A stretch of DNA of 64,000 nucleotides from positions 25,297,603 to 25,361,602 of the forward strand of contig CM067067.1 of assembly GCA_033980235.1 (NCBI GenBank). The letters are read 5' to 3'. Source of the DNA: Diadema setosum. Lineage: Eukaryota > Echinodermata > Echinoidea > Diadematoida > Diadematidae. The position numbers and the translations under genes were made by a program. Below the pieces are notes generated by a model that saw nothing but the letters and a program-made list of their open reading frames with translations, was not told where the DNA came from and did no database searches. This document shows, piece after piece, positions 1 through 11,545 of the stretch. Position 1 is the first letter of the stretch. Each line of letters starts with the position of its first letter.

Positions 1-714
1 TGACCGAGCCACTACAAGCGTGCGTACGCAAATTCCTTTCTACCACCCCACCAGCCTGGCCAGGTGGCTGGCATGCCTGTTGGGTGTCAGACTGTCAGTT
101 TCCCTCTATCTACCATTGTTTTTGTTTTTTTCTTATTCTTCACCTTACATGAAACACCTGCATGGCTGCTAGCAAGTGGTCTGTTGTTTAATCATTACAG
201 TGTTCCTTGTTTTTCTATGTCATTCATGGGATCGGGGCAGGGCAAGGGATATCAAAAGAAGGAAGTCTGCCAAGACCAAGTTGTTTCTTGCACCATACCA
301 TCAAATTGTCATTTCGATCGCTAATCATCTTTTTTAAAGTCCCAAAGTCAGGTTGCGTCTTACACATGGGTGCATCTATACACGGAACTTTACGGTATGT
401 ATTTTCAACTCTCAAACAGGGTTATTTTGTGGATCAAATGGATAAAGGTTTGTTCCGATAATGCATTTGCCAAAATTATGAGACTGCCGTGTTCTTTCTT
501 ATGGCCGTTTTGTGTCTGCGTGTCATAGCGTTACAGTGTGTGTATCTGTCGCTGAGGTTATCATCGGGTTTGATATATTTGCATGGTTTAATGTAATGCC
601 CACATACTGGGCTACATGTCGTGTGGTTTGCACGGCCAAGAATAGCCATCACTTAAGCGGGAGCACCGCTTTATGGGAGAAAAACTTGTCTCGCGACCCC
701 TTGTGATTAAGCGG

Positions 715-896
715 TGAGCACTGTAGTCTTCTCATCAAGCAGTGACTTTACAGAAACTTTGAAAATTCATAACCTTTGAATGGTTTGTCTGATTTTCCTC
801 AAACTTTCAGTAATGTGTTCTACGAATATTGCTGCATTCTCTCAATCCACAAGTATATGAAGGTGGACTTGTCTTTGAACTAATTCATCCTGAAAC
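715..896 (-). mobile_element. Partial copy of repeat family H
   Basis: This stretch matches the reverse complement of the left end of the 38.2 kb element. It shares the ACTGTAGTCTTCTCATC, CCTCAAACTTTCA and GTGTTCTACTAATATTGC-like blocks and the GGTGGACTTGTC end. Only one arm is present, so it is a truncated or solo half-element lying in the first SR-factor intron. Confidence 0.75.
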
Positions 897-917
897 ATTA
901 CTGCTGATAATACTCAC

Positions 918-1135
918 GTAGCATCCAGTTCCTTCACTGCATCTGCTGCATCCCGTGAATCCTCAAACTCGATGAAAGCGAAGCCTGGCGGGTTCCTGGC
1001 GATCCACACGTGTTTCAGGTGGCCGTAGTAGCTGAACTTCTTCTCAAGCTCCGATTTGCTGGCATCATTTCCAAGGTTGCCTACGTAGACCTTGCTGCTA
1101 GAGGAGCTGCTTGATGATCTTCCGTATCTGGACAT
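918..1135 (-). CDS. SRSF7: SR splicing factor (SRSF3/SRSF7-type), first coding exon
   Basis: Partial. This exon encodes residues 1-72 and two bases of codon 73 of a serine/arginine-rich splicing factor, a nuclear RNA-binding protein acting in exon definition. The protein begins MSRYGR, as in the SRSF7 group, then has eight serines (7-14). One RRM follows, with RNP2 VYVGNL (16-21) and RNP1 PGFAFIEF (50-57). The ARNPPGFAF block is typical of SRSF3/SRSF7. The exon ends at a consensus donor GTGAGT (minus strand, positions 917-912), after ELDA, where the family commonly has its first coding intron. The end of the RRM, any zinc knuckle and the RS domain are not seen in positions 1-911, so the next exon is probably outside the window. 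The family is sure; SRSF3 versus SRSF7 is less so ([10 protein letters not shown] is closer to SRSF3). Confidence 0.93.
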
Positions 1136-1156
1136 CTTCTCCCGACCTCGCCTGAC
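1136..1156 (-). other. 5' UTR of the SR-factor exon with probable 3' splice site
   Basis: On the minus strand the ATG is preceded by 21 purine-rich bases, and these by CCCATAG at the end of a T-rich stretch (about 1157-1215). This looks like a splice acceptor, so the gene probably has a non-coding first exon further right. That exon was not located. Confidence 0.45.
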
Positions 1157-1215
1157 CTATGGGAATACAATGCAAAACATGCATGTACAGTAAACAGAAG
1201 AACAATATGCCTTGG

Positions 1216-3400
1216 ATGACTGCAGTAAAAGGATACTGATCAACTCTTGAAAAAAGAATCCTACCACAGCCACAGGGCTTTTTCTGTGTTCGTCTTTGAC
1301 TTGTTGAGCTTATACAAATCTGACAAGACTGCTCTAGCAACAGGTTTACATGTAATTACACATCATGGCCTGGCATCATCACAACGACAAAGGCATCAAA
1401 GATGTCAATCCTGTGAATCCAGGGTCCAGAGTCTCAACAAGCAGGTGTCCTGATCCAGTATGTCCTATGTGCTACACCTCCAACATACTGGCATTATCAT
1501 TAAATATGCCTCTGTAATTCTGTTCCAAAATGGCTAGGTCATGCTCTGGTACAGGAGATCCAGGTATAATATTCTAAAATGGGCCCACTTCCAGCATTTG
1601 CCTACGGTTGACTCAAACCAACTCACACTTGCGGCATATCATACATTTTGTACCTTGTGTCATTACCAGCACCAGTGAGTCCAGACTATTGTAGCAATAT
1701 TGTTTTGTTTTTCATATTACTATTACTTAGAACATAAGGGGCTGAATTAACGAAGGTGGTTTGAATTTAAACCATGGAATAAAATGGGTGTACCTTTGAC
1801 ATGCACTTTGTATCAATGCACTTACCTGATACCTAGCCAAACACAGGTGATTAGACTGTTTTCATATTTAAACGGAAGTGAGGCATATCACTCAAGCCAC
1901 ACCAACTGGCAATGTATAGAGCTGTACATCACACACCACCACGCGAAAGGGGAAAAAAATTACCTCAATTTCACACTTTCTAAACAACTTTATTCATTTA
2001 CACTATTTTACACCCCATTCTAACTTATTGACTTATTTTACATTCCATTCTAACCATCTTTGTTTCATAAAGATGGATTTGAAATCAATAAAAAGCTACA
2101 TATGTTATAATTGACTGGGGGATTAGCGATTGATAAGGATCAATCGCAACACTATGACAGTCATGATAAGGCTTGTGATTCACCATGTATTCCCTTTGGC
2201 TGTGTACACTATAGCACATAGAACAAATAAACATGAATGTGTGCATCAAATTCCGTGCATATTCTCTGAAATATGTCAGTAGCCCTTCCTTGTACAATGT
2301 ACATTGAGTATGTACAGCATACAGGATACACATGGTCATGGTAGTGCTAGCCAGCCAACGATATCTGGCTGGCTGCTGTGCTGGCCATCAATCATGAAAA
2401 AGTAAAATGGACTTAACAACCAGGGGCATTTGGGAATGAAGTAAGCTCTTCTTCAAGAAAACTTGCAGCCAAAGAAAGGAACGCTCATGACAAGACTGGA
2501 AAAGCAAAGAAAAAAAGACAATGAGAACTGATTGGAAATTTGTCTAGAAAGTGGAATGTCAGAAAAAATTAGGCGACTTTCATTGTAATGGTGGTATACA
2601 CCTAAGATACTGCATTGTGTGTTGATGAGGCTGTTTCCAGCTCAGCAGTGGGCATAGGCCACACAGCACCATCATACGTGTGTGGCTGTATTCAGCGACT
2701 TGGGCTAGACTGTACGGATACAACCACACATGAGCATATGGCTGTATACCGTACATTGCCTTGTTAGAATCGGACTCTATGCAGTTCTATTGCTTTTTGG
2801 GTTGGATCATTGATCAGCTAGAAACTACAGACAGTACTACATGCACTGTGAACGTGATTGATCGCAAGGGTGTTGCTTGTCATGCTGGTCATGCACATCA
2901 CACTGTCTTCAGTACAACATCCAGTCATTGTCATCTTTATCATGTGACAATTTAATTACGAAAACAGTTGCAATACTGTATATGAGCATGTAGTAAGATA
3001 CAGAAATCTACACTGCACGTGTAGGACCACCTATATCAATTTGGGAGACAGAAAAAAAAAACCAAGTGCAGTGGTTTGTTTGTATCTCTTGTTTTTCCTC
3101 ATTCTACCTTTCAATATTCTCCATTAATGCTACCTAAGCTCAGAAATAACAACTGGTAACAGACTGCTCATAAATATGTGGGTTTTTCTACAGAAGTGCA
3201 GACAAGGCAGTGAGTGAGCACTGCACTGGCATTGTACTGACCGAAAGATCAGTCTGAATGAGTGAGTGATAACAGTTTCACATAATACCTATCGGCAAAA
3301 TATTAACATGAAAGGTTTGTCACAAATGTGTTGATTGTTCACCTTCTTTGAACTAGGTTTAATTGGATGAATAGTTATATTGTATAAGAGTGTGGGTATT
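1216..3400. other. Gene-free stretch, presumed upstream intron or flank of the SR-factor gene
   Basis: No convincing exon, RNA gene or palindromic element was seen on either strand. Base composition is AT-rich and the open frames are short and low in complexity. Confidence 0.4.
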
Positions 3401-3409
3401 TGAGGATTT

Positions 3410-4046
3410 TTACATGACTTTTGACCCTTTCATAAGTTTTAGGAAGAAGTGAAACTTAGCACTTTCACTTGACTTTTGACCTTATGGCAAGAAACTTGGA
3501 TGCGAATTTCTATTGGGTGATACGTTACATTAAAGTTTCAAGAAAAAAATCCTGCAGACATTGCATAGATAAGACCTTGATCTTTGACCCCTGACCTTTC
3601 ACCCATGACCCCTACATTCCCTACATGATCACTGCCAGTCAGTGCATGCACTGTAATAAGTTCCATGAAGATACCTTGAACTATTTGTGAGATATGGAAA
3701 AAAAGCATTTTCACTTGACCTTTGACCTCACGACACAAAACTCTCTCTGGAGAATCTTTATTTGGTAGTTTATGTATAAGTTTCAAGAAAATACCTTCGG
3801 GTATTGCATTGATATGAGGGAAATAGTGAAATTTTGTGCATTTGACCTTGACCTTTGACCTTAAAAATGTGTGCCCAAAAGTTGATAGGCAAAACTTCGC
3901 CCACTCATAAACATGCCAAGTTTCATTAGGATACCTCAAACAGTTTTTTAGTTACGCTGTCCACAAAATTTATTACGGACGGAAGGACGAACGGACAACT
4001 CGAAAACATAATGCCTCCGGCGACACTTTGTGGCGGAGGCATAAAA
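3410..4046 (-). mobile_element. Helitron/Helentron-like element D1, 3' truncated
   Basis: Read on the minus strand it begins TTTTTATGCCTCCGCCAC and shortly after has an inverted copy GCCGGAGGCAT and a short run of TCCG/TCCGT-like units. Degenerate tandem units then each carry GGTCAAAGGTCA-like blocks. It is related to D2 at 24.3 kb, which has the matching 3' end GGCGGAGGCATCAG plus a hairpin. That end is absent here. ORFs through it are repeat artefacts. Confidence 0.7.
3716..3728 (-). promoter_or_regulatory. DR1-type nuclear receptor motif
   Basis: The minus strand reads AGGTCAAAGGTCA, two AGGTCA half-sites spaced by one base. This is the consensus for RXR-, HNF4- and COUP-TF-type receptors. 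A second exact copy is at 3849-3861. Both lie in element D1. The match is seen; function is not shown. Confidence 0.5.
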
Positions 4047-4214
4047 ATGGCAATCATGCACTTTATGGCCCTTTATCATTGGTGTGAGATTTTACCCTAA
4101 TCGAGTAGTGCAAGAGAATTTGAGTACCTATCACTACTCAGGCACCACGGGTTTGACAGCATGATTATGTTCCAGTAATGTGTACTAGTGTGTAGGATCT
4201 CGTGTTGGGATGCA

Positions 4215-4242
4215 GTGTGTGTGTGTATGTGTCAATGTGTGT
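4215..4242 (+). repeat. GT-rich microsatellite
   Basis: Imperfect (TG)n run within otherwise unassigned DNA. A short (CA)n run lies at 4551-4570. Confidence 0.7.
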
Positions 4243-4570
4243 GTGCAAAAGGAAAGCACGGTACGACATACCGTTGCTCGCCCTTCCATCAGCGGCGTCA
4301 TCGAGCAGAGGGTGTGCTGCTGAGCTGTGCTCGGCACACAATGCAACTGAACTGGGGGAAACTTCTGCCTTTCATTTGTGATTTTAAATGAATGGATACT
4401 GCAATATATCTCAAGCAGGGGATCACTAATTAACCTATTCATTGGCAAAATTATTCTGCGAAATTAACAGCAACAACATTTTTTAAAATCTTATCCCGAT
4501 CCGCCATTCTGTTACCGCCTACACAGCGATTTATGGGCAACCACTACATGCACACACACACACACACACG

Positions 4571-5440
4571 CCTCTCCTGCGCAGGTGGTTTGTGCGAATT
4601 GCAGTGGCGGCAGATGAATGAAGGAGACATAAAAATATTTATTAATTGTTGTGGCTGGCTAGGATGTTCAAAAATGGAAGCTATTGTATCGCAGACTTCC
4701 TTACACTCTGCGTCATGATCACGGCAATTTCTGCAATGCAATATTGTAAATGTAAAGCTTGATAATCCTGCAGTGGAGAGAGAGCAGCCAGAGGCATGCG
4801 AGGCGATATTGCGCAGTGTTCGCGATGCAATTGTCAAAATCGCAGTGCAAACTAGGCTAAACTGATTGTATCTGTCTCTTCACGACCAGCCAGCGAAGAT
4901 TCCACCCAGCGAGTGAAGAAGCTAGCTTCTTGTCTGTAGCTGCAGGTATCTGTGCGCATGTGCGGTAGTTGGTATGAATGGCGCTGTGTTCTGGAAGATG
5001 GCTGAGAGACCTGTGCAAGAAAAAAACAGGATTTTTTTCTTTCAGATTAATGCATAAAATCAGTCGGCAAAACATCAAATGGGACTAAATTAGGCCTACA
5101 TATTCCAGTTGAGCTAATTTCAGTGAGGCTGAAATGCCCTTGTAAGGGCATTCTTAGCTGAAAATTTGTTGTCTCGCGCTGATCAATAATTCTGCATAGC
5201 AAAGTGATGAGTAGATCTGTCTCTTAAACGGAGGGCTGACCATACATTATTTCAACATCAGATAAGAAGCCCACCGTGAAGAGACAGATACCATCCGTCA
5301 TAAGGCCAAGCTAGGCGGGCTTTAGTCACTTGAGTGACGTTTTAAATACTTCTGTTGTTATCACTTGTCATACGGCGTTCCATACAACAAGTGAAGCTCG
5401 CTTGCTGCTCAGTGCGTGGTGGTTCATGGGATATCACGGG
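4571..5440. other. Gene-free stretch
   Basis: No recognisable exon or element. ORFs on both strands are short and lack family motifs. Confidence 0.35.
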
Positions 5441-5781
5441 GAATGAGGTACCATTTCATAATTGTCAGCTCTGGAGAGTGCAATGCTGGTTGTTATGAAA
5501 GAGGAACTCTTCCTCTTTCTATTGATACTTAATCATGTTGACAAATGTCATGCATGACCGAGCACATAAACTTCAAAAGACAACCATGACAAATTACCAG
5601 TACACTTTTTCAAAGTTTTGAGTGTTGCATGAAAGGAACAATGCATGTCTCACTGAATGGATGAGATCTCTCAATGAAAATGGTAACATCAACAGGCCAG
5701 CCTGTTCATGACTGCAGGTTTGTATTTACGGCTTCTTCTAACCTTATGATCTGTAATCTTCAGTATGGCCACAGTTGTCAA

Positions 5782-6299
5782 CTAGAAAAGCACTCTGAGA
5801 GCGCAGACCTCCGCCAACCACGCAGCTCATTTCCGCCACTGATCTTGTTCTTCCATAGAGATATCAGTGATTTCCACCCATACGTACTTATAGCATTGTG
5901 TGCCGAGTTGCCAGTTTTCCCAATATAGAAGCCTTTGTTACGTCATAAACCCTCAGCTGCATGGCGCGCCTCGCCCTAGCAGAAACTAGAGCACGCACTT
6001 TAGTGCGCGCATGCAAACCTCAAATACGTGCAGCCCCAACTCCCAAGTTCATTGACCCTACCTGCCAAAATATCAAAAATCCTTCATAAATTCCCCAAAA
6101 ATTCTCGGATCACTACCAAAATTTAATCTTCTGATTGTTACTTGTATCATGTGCATTCTAAACCTTTCCTGCAAGTTTCATCCAAATCCATTGACCACTT
6201 TTTGAGTTATTTTGCACACAAGACAAACTAACTAACAAACGAACGAACAAACCAACGGTAACAAAAACATAATCTCCTTCCTTGGCGGAGGTAATATAA
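5782..6299 (-). mobile_element. Helitron/Helentron-like element T
   Basis: Read on the minus strand, a sub-terminal repeat ACCTCCGCCAA lies near the 5' end (6284-6294). Its inverse TTGGCGGAGGT is near the 3' end (5808-5818). After it comes a hairpin GCGCTC-TCA-GAGTGC and then TTTTCTAG followed by TT. This is the same 3' layout as in D2, A and B. It contains the block GGATTTGGATGAAACTTGC, similar in style to the GAAACTTGG blocks of A. It is nested in foldback U. Confidence 0.7.
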
Positions 6300-6780
6300 C
6301 TTGGTCACTCCCACAAAGGCTGAACCATAATTATCAATTTTCTCTCTTCACATTCCAGACTTGGTTTGGTGCCCCCCTGCAAGCTATGTAATGAATATGG
6401 ACAAGGAAAAATGGACTGTGTGGGTTTGCCTTAGTAGGAGTGACCCATTATCGGACAGGTGGCAATGCAAAGCTAACGGTTGTGAACCATAAAATGTTAG
6501 AAGAAACCCTATTGTAGTACTAGTAGAACAACCTCTAGGCCCTTATTGGCTATGTAACTCTATGGCAAAGTAAACCGCAAAGCCGTTAGAGTCTAAGCCT
6601 ATTAAAACACATAGAGTCTACATTGTACCTGCAGTCATGCAGGCTGGCCTGTTAGCACTTTCATTGAGAGATCCCATCCATTCAGTGAGACATGCAATGT
6701 CACATTGTTCCTTCACGATAACACTCAAATTTGGAAAAAGTGTAATTTGTCATTTAGAGTCTACTGTAGGCTAACTATAC

Positions 6781-6824
6781 ACAGCCCTGTCGCTGTACAC
6801 AAGTGTAAGTCGCGACAGGGCTGT
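6781..6824. repeat. Perfect 13-bp-stem hairpin
   Basis: ACAGCCCTGTCGC pairs with GCGACAGGGCTGT around an 18-base loop. It lies at the left side of the 6.72-7.50 kb segment that interrupts foldback U. Confidence 0.8.
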
Positions 6825-7400
6825 ACGGTGTGGACACTCCGTAATCTCTGTATTCCGGGGCGCCGACGCGATTTTGAATTTACTGCACCATATTTGTTAC
6901 TAAGACTACATAAGGTGAAAACTTTATCTATTTAGCTACCGTTTTCAGCTATTGATATTGATATACTCATTTTATAACTTACCAAAAATTGCACCTTTTT
7001 TAATCCTGTACGCCGCAGAAATCGTAGAAATTGCAGAAATGATTCGAAATGTCGGCGCAGTTCTGGGCAAAGAGGGCGCTGTCGACTTCGCGGGCGTACA
7101 AACTCTAGCAGCGCAATTTGCATCGTTCAAAGCTGGGAAAGGTATATTTTGAATGGCCCCGCGATGATCACAGCATTCCGGGTTAAGATTGGACTTTTTG
7201 CTCAGTGTATGTTGCGTGAGGGCTCACTATGGACTGAAATACCATGCTCATAGTCCAAGTATCTCAATTCACGTGAGTGATTCGTAAAATTTGTGAAAAG
7301 AATGTAAAAATTTTCAATAGTTTTGTTGTTGTGTGGTCGTGTTCGAGTGGTTTAGTAGATATGTGTATGGGGTTCCGTAGATATGTGTATCACACACCGT

Positions 7401-7435
7401 CAGACCCCGTGCTATAGCTTAGCGCACGGGGTCTG
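7401..7435. repeat. Perfect 12-bp-stem hairpin
   Basis: CAGACCCCGTGC pairs with GCACGGGGTCTG around an 11-base loop. With the hairpin at 6781-6824 it brackets the segment that interrupts the right arm of foldback U, and it may mark that segment's other end. Confidence 0.8.
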
Positions 7436-7977
7436 GTCGGGCTAACTGTAGGCCTACTGACACTGTGTCCCTGTACGTGCTGTATGTAGGACCCTACTTT
7501 TACTTTATTTAGAATTCTATGTGCTTGGTCATGCATGAAATTTGTCAACATAATTAGGTATCAATGGAAAGAGGAAGTGTTCATCTTTCCTCACAATCAA
7601 CATTGCACTCTCCAGAGCCGACAATCATGAAATGGTAGCCCTCCAAACTTGATTTAGGCCTACTCTTTTTTTTATACGCTCTGTACAGTTCCCCCACATT
7701 CATTCACACGCACGCTCACAACACGTTGTTTCAAATCGTCTGTACAGACTAGACTCCCAGACGCGAACCCAAGTTTACACATTGCATAGATTCTAGTGCA
7801 TTTAGTGCAGAAAAACTACTTGCTTCTGCTCTGAGTCTCATCGGTTGAGATCCACATCTTACTTCTAAATATACGTACCGAATGACTGAACTTAATGATA
7901 TGGCTCCGAATGTGTAATTTTAGCTAGCCCTTGATGTACTTGATGCCCTGCCCAGTCAGTCTTTTTGGCAGCGGAAA

Positions 7978-8335
7978 GATACACTCGATGTATTGACCGA
8001 TTCGGGTTCGTTGAGGGCAGCAGACATTTTATGGCACTGGGCGCAGCCATGAGCTCAAATTGCGGTGTCTCAGCCGACCCCCCCTGCTCTCCCCCACCCC
8101 ACGGGCAACATGTTTATCGCGCACTTGTAACAAAGGTTCGCGCACTAAGCAAGCATTCGCGCACTCAGTACGAGACGCCCATTGGCTAAAGCAACCATGC
8201 AACAGTTTTTCATTCCGTGCGCGTGAGAGGGGTGGGGAGAGAGGAGGGGGGGTCGGCTGAGACACCGCAGTAATGGCGCTGCCCATGCCAAAAATACACA
8301 TAGCGCGTCACAGAATCGGTCAATACAGTGTATGT
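7978..8335. mobile_element. Palindromic MITE X (about 358 bp)
   Basis: The ends are imperfect inverse copies: GTATTGACCGATTC at the left and GAATCGGTCAATAC at the right. The arms continue through GCGGTGTCTCAGCCGACC and its inverse GGTCGGCTGAGACACCGC. The centre is GC-rich with CGCGCAC motifs. ORFs called across it on both strands are mirror images of the same arm and are not genes. Confidence 0.75.
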
Positions 8336-8744
8336 GTAGGATCATGCATGCACGTACGTACCATACATCAGGGCCAGTACGTACGATACATACTCCTACG
8401 GCGTGTGTTTTTTACATCGGCAGCTGATAACGCACGCACATACACAGGCTGATTTCTACGAGCGCTCATTCTTTGTGTGTACAATAATACATATAAGTGT
8501 ACCACTGCAAAGTGCACGTAGGCATACTGTAGTACGCATACCATCACGTACAGGGTGCTCATGATCTTAGGCGTGGCTTTCACTGTGTTTGAAGCTCCTT
8601 GCTGAAACCGAAGTATAGAATAAATTTGTAATTCACTTTGCACAATGCATGCTTACAGCAGCATGTAGTTTCTTTTTAAATAATGTATATTGTTGTGAAT
8701 AACTCTCTTATCAGTTTGTACATAAAAATGTCTTGCCTGATGGT

Positions 8745-9098
8745 ATAGTCAAGTACTTAGTTGAGATGGGGATAAAAGGAATTCAAGCTTATTTGATGAA
8801 AATCGGTTTTGAAATGGCTTATACAGCAATATACTGAGATATCAAAAAACAAAGTAAAACTATAAGTGTTCCAAATAAAAGGTGGGTCTCACCTTTTAGT
8901 AGGACCACTTTGTTTGTTGTTGTTCTTGTTGACATATCAGCGCAAACCATTTCAAAATCATTTTTCATCAAATTAATTTTTAATATATATTCCTCTTAGA
9001 ATTCTACACTCTTCAATATTTCATATCACATGTGGTTTCCTAATTACCTCACAAAAAGTAAAACCCTGAATCCTCATCTCGACAAAAGGTATCCCTTT
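8745..9098. mobile_element. Palindromic MITE family E, copy E1
   Basis: Diverged copy of the roughly 385-bp family described at 43625-44014. It has the TTGAGATGGGGAT end, GATGAAAATCGGTTTTGAAATGG and its inverse, a central AAAAGGTGGGTCTCACCTTTT palindrome, and the CCTCATCTCGAC end. Confidence 0.85.
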
Positions 9099-9513
9099 TA
9101 CTTATAGCACACACTGTGGTAGCTGAACTGCAACCTGTCGATCTCCTTGACTTTTTGAGTCATCATTTGTAGATTTCTACAAGTATGATACCTGTATAAT
9201 GTGCTTTTTTGGGGGGATGCAACTCGGATACATCTCTAAGTTCTCAAAATTGGTGTCAAAATAGAAATTTAGTGAAAATATGTGCAGCTCAGTGGGAGAC
9301 TTGTGAGGGTTATTATCATCATGCACACCTTTGCCAATACATGTATATGGAATAACAATAAACACGACTGATTCGTGGGGATCATGTGAAAACTTTAAAG
9401 AACTGCTTCTTTTACTGTTTTGCTTTGTCTCAATTTGTGGTATATTGCCGTTTGTAGATTTGTCGAAGAGTAGAATATTTTTTTTCAATCATCTTCGAGT
9501 CTCATATAATTCA

Positions 9514-9545
9514 TATATATATATATATATATACATATATATATC
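9514..9545. repeat. (TA)n microsatellite
   Basis: TATATA run with one C interruption. It lies just outside the left end of element O. Confidence 0.9.
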
Positions 9546-9598
9546 TACGGAACTTTTATATGGGAGAGGAAACACATCCCGTAGGTCCCTCTTTTATA

Positions 9599-10900
9599 GG
9601 TTTTCCCGGTCAATTTCATAAATCTTGTCATTCAAGTTTCTATATATTCCGAGCATTCAATTTCACGCATTTATATTCCACGCTTGCAGCAATGAATCAG
9701 CAATTAAATTCAAAATCCGGTCATTCAGATTCACTATCACAATTATTATTGTTCATTTGAGTCATTCAAATCTAAGATAGTGAGCACAAATTTCAGCAAT
9801 GAACATTCAAATTCATTTCAAGCTGGAGACGGAATTCGTCGGTCATTCAAATTCGTGGAAAGGCTGATTTAACCATGCATGTTCCATACACTGTAAGTGC
9901 ATTCAGTTTAAAAGAAGTCTTGCATTACTATTAGTTAATTTGAGGCCGTGTATGTGTGTCTTTTAGCTTTTAATAGATTGGGCTTCATGATGAAGATTAT
10001 TTATGTCGCAGTGTTAGGCCAACTGTTCATTCTAAAGTCATTTTGAACTTCAAGAGCATGAAAAGGGTAAAATGGCAGCCATTCATACAGGCACATCAGG
10101 CACTGTTATAATACACAAACGAGCACTGAGTGGAGGTTGATTGACATTAGTTCGAAAAAAACAAACAAAACAATTTCGACTACATTGAAAGTCAGGACAT
10201 GAACATTGCATACGTCTTGTTTGTTGTTTATTGATATCTTATTGGTTTACTTTTGCGGGTCACTATAAGTAAGATCATTGTGTGTCATTTTTGTCTCTAA
10301 ATCTATTGATGCATTGTGTGGTTATAGGGCCTTGTCCTCTTTTTTGTGTGCATGAGGTGTCATCAAGGAGTATGCTTAAATTGTCGTTGTATTATTGGAT
10401 GCACTGAGACTCTGACCGGACTGTATTTAAAATTTCTTGAAGTTAAAAACCAAGAATACATGAACACAGAACAATGCAAAAAATGCATAGGCCCTAAGCG
10501 TGGGTTGTATACCTCTTTGATAGTTTTATAAGAAACATCCTCACCCCATCAACCTATTTTTTTTTTTTAAAAATGTTCCATTTCCTTCATTAAACAGATT
10601 TCACGATGTAGGTAATTGATCATCTGAAAATGAAATTGAACGCTCCAAACGAGCTCATCGGGACGAGAGGGCTACCGTGAATTTGAATGCACGAGTACAG
10701 GAAATGCATGCAGTGCTCGCATTTGGATGCGTGAATTTGATTTGACGGAAATGAAATAAAGCTATATACCACAAATGGAAATTGATCGCTCGGATTCTGA
10801 ATTTGAATGCCCGAGTATTTTCATATGATCGCACGATATGTGAATTTGAATGCACATTAATGAATTGGAATAACAAAGTATGAAATTGACGGGGAAAACC
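9599..10900. mobile_element. Element O, 1.3 kb, with multiple subterminal repeats
   Basis: Terminal inverted repeats GGTTTTCCCGGTCAATTTCATA (left) and its near inverse at 10879-10900 (GAAATTGACGGGGAAAACC). Inside the left 270 bp the motif CATTCAAATTC recurs about six times. Inside the right 270 bp its inverse GAATTTGAATG recurs about four times. Such inverted clusters near the ends are typical of transposase-binding subterminal repeats. The centre (about 9900-10600) holds no coding sequence, so the copy is non-autonomous. The superfamily was not identified. Confidence 0.75.
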
Positions 10901-11262
10901 GTTAAATCAGGATCACAACAGGGCCATAAGTGTATATAGTACACAAATAAACGTTGCCTTTAGCGTTTTTGGTTATGAGCAGAGGTGACTTTAAAAAAAG
11001 AAGAAAAAAAACAACAACAACAACAGACTATGGGCATAAATGACTTTCAAATAGAAATATTCACTGAAGGATGCACCCCGAAGTGAATAGTACTTTCAAG
11101 ACACCGAGGCCTGTAATCTTAACCAGAAACTCAATGTTAGCCGCAGAGTACAGTATTTTGTATCATATTTTGGATCAAAAATTTAGAAAAAAAAAATAAG
11201 GAAAAATGTGATGCGAGAAGTCGTGAGGAGGATGTGATTTATTGTGAATGGATCCTACACTG

Positions 11263-11545
11263 CACGAAGCAGCGCACAATGATGTCAGATTTGTTTTGTG
11301 ATGTCACAATATAATTGTGTGCGTGTGTGCTTTTAAACCAAAGAGATTTTTTCTCCTCCCCACTGGGCAAAATCTCTTTGCATTTCAGTGTGACGATACG
11401 AAGCAGTGCGCGATGTTAATTGCTTTGTGATGTCACAATTGTTTCGTAGGGTTACATTTTCACAGGGCGACGGTACGACGAAGCAGTGCGCGATGTCAGA
11501 ATTTCTTTGTGATGTCACAGTTGCTTTGTGACATCATTTCACAGA
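11263..11545. repeat. Degenerate tandem repeat with TGATGTCA motifs
   Basis: Three units begin near 11263, 11397 and 11474 with ACGAAGCAGTGCGCGATG-like sequence. Each carries TTTGTGATGTCACA or a close variant. A final inverted half is GTGACATCA at 11528. Confidence 0.7.

Larger units (their letters stand above)
5446..7638. mobile_element. Large foldback element U with nested insertions
   Basis: Two pairs of inverted segments occur in mirror order. About 5446-5570 pairs with 7510-7638 (both contain the ACCATTTCAT-ATTGTC end, the CTCTGGAGAGTGCAATG block and a TGTGCT/GGTCATGCATGA block). About 5631-5730 pairs with 6630-6715 (GCATGTCTCACTGAATGGAT and AGGCCAGCCTG blocks). The left pair is separated by about 60 bp but the right pair by about 800 bp, so 6720-7505 looks like an insertion in the right arm. 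Element T sits in the centre. Confidence 0.7.

Noticed and set aside
6952..7152. Possible small exon around 7015-7150
   Set aside because: Open frame with reasonable composition, but it lies inside the segment interrupting foldback U, with no convincing acceptor or donor.
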